From: Pseudomonadota bacterium
GTDB taxonomy: Bacteria > Pseudomonadota > Gammaproteobacteria > Xanthomonadales > Xanthomonadaceae
Assembly: GCA_023386795.1 (NCBI GenBank)
Contig: JAEWJB010000001.1
Span: 1-19,923 of the forward strand
Length of the DNA stretch: 19,923 bases
Reading direction: 5' to 3'
In this document: positions 15,268-19,923 of the stretch, in pieces
Numbering within the stretch: the first letter of the stretch is position 1
Layout: every line of letters starts with the position of its first letter
The notes under the pieces: generated by a model
What the model saw: the letters and a program-made list of their open reading frames with translations, nothing else
The model's database searches: none
Told to the model about the DNA's origin: nothing
Made by a program: the position numbers and the translations under genes

Positions 15268-15411
15268 CACACCCGTCCCTGCTTGCAGGGGCGGGGGTGA
15301 ACCGGAACCGGTGCGCGCCGGCATGGCGCTCTCTCTCCCGCCTGCCGGCACGTCGCCGGTTGCGGTTCACCCCTTCCCCCACGTCGGCGTATGCCCTGCG
15401 GCATAGACGCC
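15268..15411 (+). other. Further foldable segment in the ahpC-ahpF gap
   Basis: Beyond the first hairpin, three more foldings can be seen. Bases 15268-15299 pair around a CTTG loop (15282-15285) with one G-T pair and one mismatch. An 11-base inverted repeat GGGGTGAACCG (15294-15304) and CGGTTCACCCC (15363-15373) could pair at long range, competing with the former. TATGCC-CTGC-GGCATA (15390-15405) is a perfect six-pair hairpin, extended by GGCG/CGCC outside a two-base bulge. No known RNA family or convincing promoter is recognised. It could be an ahpF leader or a processing region. Confidence 0.4.
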
Positions 15412-15448
15412 ATGCCCTCCCCTTGCCGATCGACAGGAGCTGAATCCC

Positions 15449-17041
15449 ATGTTGGACACGAATCTGCAAACCCAGCTGAAGTCCTACCTCGAGCGCCTCA
15501 CCCGCCCGGTGCACATCACCGCGCAGGTGGATGACGGCGCGAAGTCGCAGGAAATGCTGGAGATGCTCAACGAGATCAAGGCGCTGAGCGATGTGATCGG
15601 CCTGGAGGTGCGCCGCGATGCCGGGGCGCGCACGCCCAGCTTCAGCCTCAACAGCCCGGGCCAGGACATTTCGCTGACCTTCGCCGGCCTGCCGATGGGC
15701 CACGAGTTCACCTCGCTGGTGCTGGCGCTGCTGCAGGTGGGCGGGCATCCGTCGAAGGCCGCGCCGGAAGTGATCGAACAGGTGAAGAACCTGGAAGGCG
15801 AATACGTCTTCGAGACCTACTTCTCGCTGTCGTGCCAGAACTGCCCGGACGTGGTGCAGGCGCTGAACCTGGCCGCGGTGCTGAACCCGAACATCAAGCA
15901 TGTCGCCATCGATGGCGCGCTGTTCCAGGAAGAAGTCGAGTCGCGCCAGATCATGTCGGTGCCGACCGTGTTCCTCAACGGCCAGGTGTTCGACCAGGGC
16001 CGCATGAACCTGGAGCAGATCGTCGCCAAGCTCGACACCAATGCCGGCCAGCGCGACGCGGAGAAGATCAACGCCAAGTCGCCGTTCGACGTACTGGTGG
16101 TGGGCGGCGGCCCGGCCGGCGCGGCTGCGGCCGTGTATGCGGCGCGCAAGGGCATCCGCACCGGCGTGGCGGCCGAGCGTTTCGGCGGCCAGGTGCTCGA
16201 TACCATGGCAATCGAGAACTTCATTTCGGTCACCGAAACCGAAGGTCCGAAGATGGCCGCCGCGCTGGAGCAGCACGTGCGCCACTACGACGTGGACGTG
16301 ATGAACCTGCAGCGCGCCGAAGCGTTGGTGCCGGCCGGCGACGACGGCCTGGTGCAGGTGAAGCTGGCCAACGGCGCGGTGCTGAAGTCGCGCACGGTGG
16401 TGCTCTCCACCGGCGCGCGCTGGCGGCAGATGAACGTGCCGGGCGAGAACGAATACCGCAACAAGGGCGTGGCCTATTGCCCGCACTGCGATGGCCCGTT
16501 GTTCAAGGGCAAGCGCGTGGCGGTGATTGGCGGCGGCAACTCGGGTGTCGAGGCCGCCATCGACCTGGCTGGCATCGTCTCGCACGTCACCCTGTTCGAG
16601 TTCGACGACAAGCTGCGCGCCGACGAAGTATTGCAGCGCAAGCTGCGCAGCCTCGGCAACGTGCGCGTGATCACCAGCGCACAGACCACCGAAGTGCTGG
16701 GTGACGGCAACAAGGTCACCGGACTGGTCTACAAGGACCGCGCGGGCGGCGATTCGCATCGTGTGGAGCTGGAGGGCATCTTCGTGCAGATCGGCCTGCT
16801 GCCGAACACCGAGTGGCTCAAGGGGGTGGTGGCCCTCTCACCGCGTGGCGAAATCGTCATCGACGATCGCGGCCAGACCAACGTGCCGGGCGTGTTCGCC
16901 GCTGGCGACGCCACCACCGTGCCCTACAAGCAGATCGTCATCGCCATGGGCCAGGGCGCGACTGCGGCGCTGGGTGCCTTCGACCACCTGATCCGCAGCA
17001 CCGCACCCAAGGCCACGGGTGCGGTCGCCGAGGCGGCCTGA
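15449..17041 (+). CDS. ahpF: Alkyl hydroperoxide reductase flavoprotein subunit
   Basis: AhpF is the NADH-dependent flavoprotein that re-reduces AhpC. The 530-residue chain has the N-terminal double-thioredoxin domain with active Cys129-Cys132 (SCQNCPD), and a thioredoxin-reductase-like part with the FAD motif GGGPAG (219-224), redox-active Cys344-Cys347 (YCPHCDG), and the NAD motif GGGNSG (361-366). The late FAD motif GVFAAGDAT is also present. All cysteines needed are in place and length is usual. The ATG has AGGAG nine bases upstream. It is 218 bases after ahpC, a gap full of hairpins, and oxyR follows after 122 bases. In Xanthomonas an ahpC gene followed by an ahpF-oxyR-orfX operon has been described, which fits this layout. 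Confidence 0.98.
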   Translation: MLDTNLQTQLKSYLERLTRPVHITAQVDDGAKSQEMLEMLNEIKALSDVIGLEVRRDAGARTPSFSLNSPGQDISLTFAGLPMGHEFTSLVLALLQVGGHPSKAAPEVIEQVKNLEGEYVFETYFSLSCQNCPDVVQALNLAAVLNPNIKHVAIDGALFQEEVESRQIMSVPTVFLNGQVFDQGRMNLEQIVAKLDTNAGQRDAEKINAKSPFDVLVVGGGPAGAAAAVYAARKGIRTGVAAERFGGQVLDTMAIENFISVTETEGPKMAAALEQHVRHYDVDVMNLQRAEALVPAGDDGLVQVKLANGAVLKSRTVVLSTGARWRQMNVPGENEYRNKGVAYCPHCDGPLFKGKRVAVIGGGNSGVEAAIDLAGIVSHVTLFEFDDKLRADEVLQRKLRSLGNVRVITSAQTTEVLGDGNKVTGLVYKDRAGGDSHRVELEGIFVQIGLLPNTEWLKGVVALSPRGEIVIDDRGQTNVPGVFAAGDATTVPYKQIVIAMGQGATAALGAFDHLIRSTAPKATGAVAEAA

Positions 17042-17052
17042 CCGCCACGCAC

Positions 17053-17084
17053 GGGCGGCCCGCGACGGCATGTCGCTGGCCGCC
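17053..17084 (+). terminator. Hairpin between ahpF and oxyR
   Basis: GGCGGCC (17054-17060) pairs with GGCCGCC (17078-17084), and inside it GCGAC pairs with GTCGC around a five-base loop, with one mismatch between. It lies 12 bases after the ahpF stop. There is no T-run, so it may attenuate but probably does not stop transcription into oxyR. Confidence 0.4.
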
Positions 17085-17163
17085 ACGGCGCGCGGGGGCG
17101 TAAGCTGTCCCCGGGCGTGGTTGTCCTCCGCCGTACCACGCGCTCCCCATAGAGGCTCTGCAG

Positions 17164-18159
17164 ATGAACCTGCGTGATCTCAAGTACCTGGTCGCCCTGG
17201 CCGATCACAAGCATTTCGGCCGCGCGGCGGCGGCCTGTTTCGTCAGCCAGCCGACCCTGTCCACCCAGATCAAGAAGCTGGAGGACGAACTCGGCGTGCC
17301 GCTGGTCGAACGCGCGCCGCGCAAGGTGATGCTCACGCCAGCCGGCCGCGAGGCTGCCAGCCGCGCGCGCAGCATCGTGGCCGAGGTCGAGCAGATGAAA
17401 GAGGCCGCGCGCCGCAGCCAGGACCCGGAAGCTGGCACGGTGCGGCTGGGCATCTTCCCTACGCTGGGTCCTTACCTGCTGCCCCACGTGGTGCCGCGCA
17501 TCCGCGAGCGCTTCCCACAGCTGGAGCTGTTGCTGATCGAGGAAAAGAGCGACCAGTTGCTGCGCCAGCTGCGCGAAGGCCGGATGGATGCGGCGGTACT
17601 GGCGTTGCCGATCCACGATGACCAGTTGCACGCCGAATTCCTGTTCGAGGAGCCGTTCGTGCTGGCGGTGCCGGACAGCCATCCGCTGTCGCGCCGCCAG
17701 TCGCTGAGCCTGGACGAATTGTCCGAGCAGCGCTTGCTGTTGCTGGAAGACGGCCATTGCCTGCGCGACCAGGCGCTGGACGTCTGCCACCTGGCAGGGG
17801 CGCTGGAGAAATCCGAATTCCAGGCCACCAGCCTGGAAACGCTGCGGCAGATGGTGGCGGCCAACGTCGGCGTGACGCTGTTGCCGCTGCTGGCGGTGAA
17901 GCCGCCCGTAGCGCGGTCGGAGAACGTGCAACTGATTGGCTTCGATGCCGAGCGCCCGCCGAGCCGGCGCATTGCGCTGGTGTGGCGTCGCAGCTCGGCG
18001 ATGGGCGAATTCCTGGAGCGGCTGGCACAGCTGTTCAAGGAACTGCCGCCGCACCTGCTGCAGTTGGACGGCGCCGTGACCGGCCACCGCGATACCCCGC
18101 CATCTCCGGCGGTGGCGGGCAGCGTGGCCCCCTCCGCGCGGGTTCGGGCGAACAGCTGA
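17164..18159 (+). CDS. oxyR: Hydrogen peroxide-sensing transcription regulator OxyR
   Basis: This LysR-type regulator senses hydrogen peroxide by forming a disulfide and then activates defence genes. The helix-turn-helix is at about residues 18-38 (HFGRAAAACFVSQPTLSTQIKKLE). The two sensor cysteines are at Cys199 and Cys208 (EDGHCLRDQALDVC), exactly the E. coli numbering, which makes the assignment firm over other LysR proteins. The chain of 331 residues is longer than the about 305 of E. coli OxyR; the extra part is a C-terminal tail rich in Pro, Ala and Ser (VTGHRDTPPSPAVAGSVAPSAR). The ATG has AGAGG eight bases upstream. It is probably cotranscribed with ahpF and likely acts on the site upstream of ahpC. 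Confidence 0.96.
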   Translation: MNLRDLKYLVALADHKHFGRAAAACFVSQPTLSTQIKKLEDELGVPLVERAPRKVMLTPAGREAASRARSIVAEVEQMKEAARRSQDPEAGTVRLGIFPTLGPYLLPHVVPRIRERFPQLELLLIEEKSDQLLRQLREGRMDAAVLALPIHDDQLHAEFLFEEPFVLAVPDSHPLSRRQSLSLDELSEQRLLLLEDGHCLRDQALDVCHLAGALEKSEFQATSLETLRQMVAANVGVTLLPLLAVKPPVARSENVQLIGFDAERPPSRRIALVWRRSSAMGEFLERLAQLFKELPPHLLQLDGAVTGHRDTPPSPAVAGSVAPSARVRANS

Positions 18160-18215
18160 ACCCATCGGTTGCCGGCGGTTCCTTCCGCACGTGATTCTTC
18201 CGACAATGGACACCG

Positions 18216-18242
18216 GGCGGCCTTGCGGGCCGCCCGCTTTCA
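18216..18242 (+). terminator. Hairpin between oxyR and rnk
   Basis: CGGGCGGCC and GGCCGCCCG form a perfect nine-pair stem with a five-base loop, followed by CTTTC. It lies 56 bases after the oxyR stop and 20 bases before the rnk ATG. It is probably the oxyR terminator with a poor T-run, but it may also be in the rnk leader. Confidence 0.55.
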
Positions 18243-18258
18243 TCCACAGGACGAATCC

Positions 18259-18690
18259 ATGAATACTCTGCACAACAGCGGCTTGCCGCCTTCGATCATC
18301 CTCTCCAGCCGTGACGTGGCCCGCCTCGAGGCCCTGCTTGAATCCCCTGCGCTGAGCCGGCTGCCGGCCGCGATCGCGCTCTCCGGCGAACTGGGCCGCG
18401 CCCAGGTCCTGCCGCCCGAAGACATTCCCCCTGGCGTCGTGACCATGCATTCGCGCGTGGAATGCATCGACGAGCTTCACGACGAACCCCATACCCTCAC
18501 CCTGGTCTACCCGCAGGAAGCCGATGTCGAGCGCGGCCGCGTCTCGGTACTGGCGCCGGTGGGCAGCGCGCTGCTGGGCCTGTCGGTGGGCCAATCGATC
18601 GACTGGCAGGCCCCCGGTGGCCGTCCGCTGCGGCTGCGCGTGCGCGCCGTGCACTACCAGCCGGAGGCGGCGGGCGACTTCCATCGCTAG
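18259..18690 (+). CDS. rnk: Regulator of nucleoside diphosphate kinase
   Basis: This 143-residue protein matches Rnk, a Gre-factor relative that binds RNA polymerase and in E. coli affects nucleoside diphosphate kinase levels. The N-terminal part SIILSSRDVARLEALLES is the short helical region of the family, and the C-terminal part from about residue 45 (GELGRAQVLPPEDIPPGVVTMHSRVE, then LTLVYPQEADVERGRVSVLAPVGSALLGLSVGQSIDW) is the GreA/GreB C-terminal FKBP-like fold. The ATG at 18259 has AGGA seven bases upstream; the in-frame ATG at 18169 would read through the hairpin and lacks family match. Its place after oxyR may correspond to the extra gene seen in xanthomonad clusters, which I cannot verify. 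Confidence 0.92.
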   Translation: MNTLHNSGLPPSIILSSRDVARLEALLESPALSRLPAAIALSGELGRAQVLPPEDIPPGVVTMHSRVECIDELHDEPHTLTLVYPQEADVERGRVSVLAPVGSALLGLSVGQSIDWQAPGGRPLRLRVRAVHYQPEAAGDFHR

Positions 18691-18757
18691 GCGCGCTAAC
18701 GTAACGACCCCCGTGGTTCCGTTTTCCTTTCCGTATTCCTCCGTTTCGCGAGAACCG

Positions 18758-19720
18758 ATGATGACTTCGCAATCTTCCAAGCTGGCCCAGCTCCGTGAAC
18801 TGTCCGTGGTGGTGGCCGATACCGGCGACTACGATGCGATCAAGCGCCTCAAGCCGGTGGACTGCACCACCAACCCGACCCTGGTGAAGAAGGCGCTGGA
18901 CCTGCCCGTCTATGCCGAGCTGATCGAGCGCGAGCTGGCCTGGGGCAAGCAGCAGGGTGGCGGCGAGGAAGTGGTCAATGAAGTGGCCGACCGCCTGACG
19001 GTGGGCGTGGGCACGATGCTGGCGGCCCTGGTGCCGGGCCGCGTGTCGACCGAGGTCGATGCGGACCTGGCGCACGACACGGCGGCCACGATCGCCAAGG
19101 CGCACAAGTTCATCCAGATGTATGCAGAGCGCGGCGTGCCGCGCGAGAAGATCCTGATCAAGGTGGCGGCGACGTGGGAAGGCGTGGAGGCGGCGCGCCA
19201 GCTGCAGAAGGACGGGATCGACTGCAACCTGACGCTGATCTTCAACCAGACCCAGGCACTGGCATGCGCAGAGGCGGGGGTGTTCCTGATCTCGCCGTTC
19301 GTGGGCCGCATCCTGGACTGGTACGTGGCCAACGGGCAGACGCCTGCGAACATCGACGAAGACCCGGGCGTGAAGTTCGTGCGCGGGGTCTACAACGAGT
19401 TCAAGAAGCGCGGCTCCTCGACCGTGGTGATGGGCGCTTCGTTCCGTTCCACCGCGCAGATCGAGGCACTGGCCGGCTGCGACCGGCTGACCATCTCGCC
19501 GGACCTGCTCGAGAAGCTCGACGAGGATCATGGCGAGTTGCCGCGCAAGCTCTCGCCGGTGGCAGCGGACGGCGCTGCCGTGGTGGCGATCGATTCGGCG
19601 AAGTTCGCCAAGGATCTGGCAGCTGACCCTATGGCAACCGAGAAGCTCTCTACCGGCATCGATACGTTCGCCAAGGATCTGCAGGCGCTTCGCGAGACTA
19701 TTCGCGGCAAGTTGGTTTGA
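18758..19720 (+). CDS. tal: Transaldolase
   Basis: Transaldolase moves a dihydroxyacetone unit between sugar phosphates in the nonoxidative pentose phosphate pathway. The 320-residue chain is of TalB size. The Schiff-base lysine is Lys135 in KILIKVAATWEG, and VDCTTNPTLV (34-43), CNLTLIFNQTQA and ISPFVGRILDWY are family signatures. Two adjacent ATGs, 18758 and 18761, are possible starts; GAGA lies just upstream. It is 67 bases after rnk with no hairpin between, so it could be partly cotranscribed with it. A strong intrinsic terminator follows. Its closeness to peroxide-defence genes could relate to NADPH demand, but no shared site is seen. Confidence 0.96.
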   Translation: MMTSQSSKLAQLRELSVVVADTGDYDAIKRLKPVDCTTNPTLVKKALDLPVYAELIERELAWGKQQGGGEEVVNEVADRLTVGVGTMLAALVPGRVSTEVDADLAHDTAATIAKAHKFIQMYAERGVPREKILIKVAATWEGVEAARQLQKDGIDCNLTLIFNQTQALACAEAGVFLISPFVGRILDWYVANGQTPANIDEDPGVKFVRGVYNEFKKRGSSTVVMGASFRSTAQIEALAGCDRLTISPDLLEKLDEDHGELPRKLSPVAADGAAVVAIDSAKFAKDLAADPMATEKLSTGIDTFAKDLQALRETIRGKLV

Positions 19721-19740
19721 GGGAGAAGGGTTTTTTTGTG

Positions 19741-19767
19741 GGGCGGCCGGTGGCCGCCCTTTTTGTT
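19741..19767 (+). terminator. Intrinsic terminator of tal
   Basis: GGGCGGCC and GGCCGCCC form a perfect eight-pair stem with a three-base loop, followed by TTTTTGTTT. It lies 20 bases after the transaldolase stop. A run of seven Ts (19731-19737) just before the hairpin is also present. This is the clearest intrinsic terminator in the window. Confidence 0.9.
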
Positions 19768-19853
19768 TGTGGGTGCTGCGTGGGGGTGGGTGGTTTGGCC
19801 TTCGAGGTGGATCGGCTCGCAGGGATCGCGCGCGGCCTGCGGGGGCGGGACCG

Positions 19854-19923
19854 TTTCGGGACACGCCGTGAATCCATCCATGGAGGCTCGTAGGCGACAT
19901 CCATGTCGCCTACGGTCCCGAAA
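19854..19923. repeat. Dispersed-repeat-like palindromic unit at the window edge
   Basis: An outer inverted repeat, TTTCGGGAC (19854-19862) and GTCCCGAAA (19915-19923), encloses a perfect 12-base inner hairpin, CGTAGGCGACAT (19889-19900) and ATGTCGCCTACG (19903-19914), with a two-base loop. The form and wording (ATCCATGGAGGCT, then a GC hairpin, then TCCCGAAA) resemble short noncoding repeats scattered in xanthomonad genomes, by recollection. It may continue past the window end. The stretch 19768-19853 before it shows nothing else I can name. Confidence 0.6.

Noticed and set aside
15360..15406. Possible ahpF promoter (TTGCGG with a downstream AT-containing box)
   Set aside because: No -10-like hexamer lies at 16-18 bases spacing; the nearest candidates are more than 20 bases away.
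15227..16759. Minus-strand open frame of 510 residues opposite ahpF
   Set aside because: It is antisense to a certain AhpF and its translation has no recognisable domain and typical shadow composition.
1..19923. CRISPR arrays, tRNA or rRNA genes, insertion sequences, phage genes
   Set aside because: I saw no regularly spaced direct repeats, no tRNA-like cloverleaf or rRNA stretch, and no transposase or phage protein in any frame.

Overview
This window reads as a GC-rich gammaproteobacterial chromosome segment, most likely from the Xanthomonadales (Xanthomonadaceae or Rhodanobacteraceae). The grounds are a proline iminopeptidase whose catalytic residues fall at Ser110, Asp266 and His294 in a 313-residue chain, as in the Xanthomonas enzyme; a clustered ahpC, ahpF and oxyR; an inverted pair of short REP-type repeats; and a second dispersed-repeat-like unit at the right edge. 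The lineage is inferred from remembered families, not from a search. I see no tRNA, rRNA, CRISPR, insertion sequence or prophage, and no gene-free stretch longer than about 220 bases.

Left part (1-4718): the three genes of a split-alpha proton-translocating NAD(P) transhydrogenase lie on the minus strand, but not together. pntAa (3537-4613) is separated from pntAb-pntB (93-1855) by a three-gene plus-strand cassette: an ECF-like sigma factor, a small one-helix membrane protein that could be its anti-sigma factor, and an exported DUF3106 protein with an 18-residue repeat. The divergent region between pntAb and the sigma gene holds a plausible pntAb promoter and a perfect 9-bp dyad. A REP pair sits where the cassette converges on pntAa.

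Middle part (4719-12483): two tandem paralogous DUF1631 genes on the minus strand, unknown in function, share a strongly conserved beta-rich C-terminal domain. Divergent from them runs a tightly overlapping plus-strand operon: nitroreductase, FEN-type 5'-3' exonuclease, Nudix hydrolase and N-formylglutamate amidohydrolase-like protein.

Right part (12651-19923): on the minus strand prmC is followed by the proline iminopeptidase gene. On the plus strand comes the peroxide-defence block ahpC, ahpF, oxyR. ahpC has an OxyR-like site directly abutting a 17-bp-spaced promoter, and the ahpC-ahpF gap can fold into several hairpins. Then follow rnk and a transaldolase gene ending at a clear intrinsic terminator. 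AhpC reduces peroxides, AhpF recycles AhpC with NADH, and OxyR senses peroxide and probably activates ahpC. Transhydrogenase and transaldolase both bear on NADPH supply, but nothing here shows co-regulation with the peroxide genes.

The window is mostly core metabolism. The least explained parts are the sigma cassette splitting the pnt genes, the dyad beside it, the DUF3106 periodicity, the DUF1631 pair and the structured ahpC-ahpF gap.
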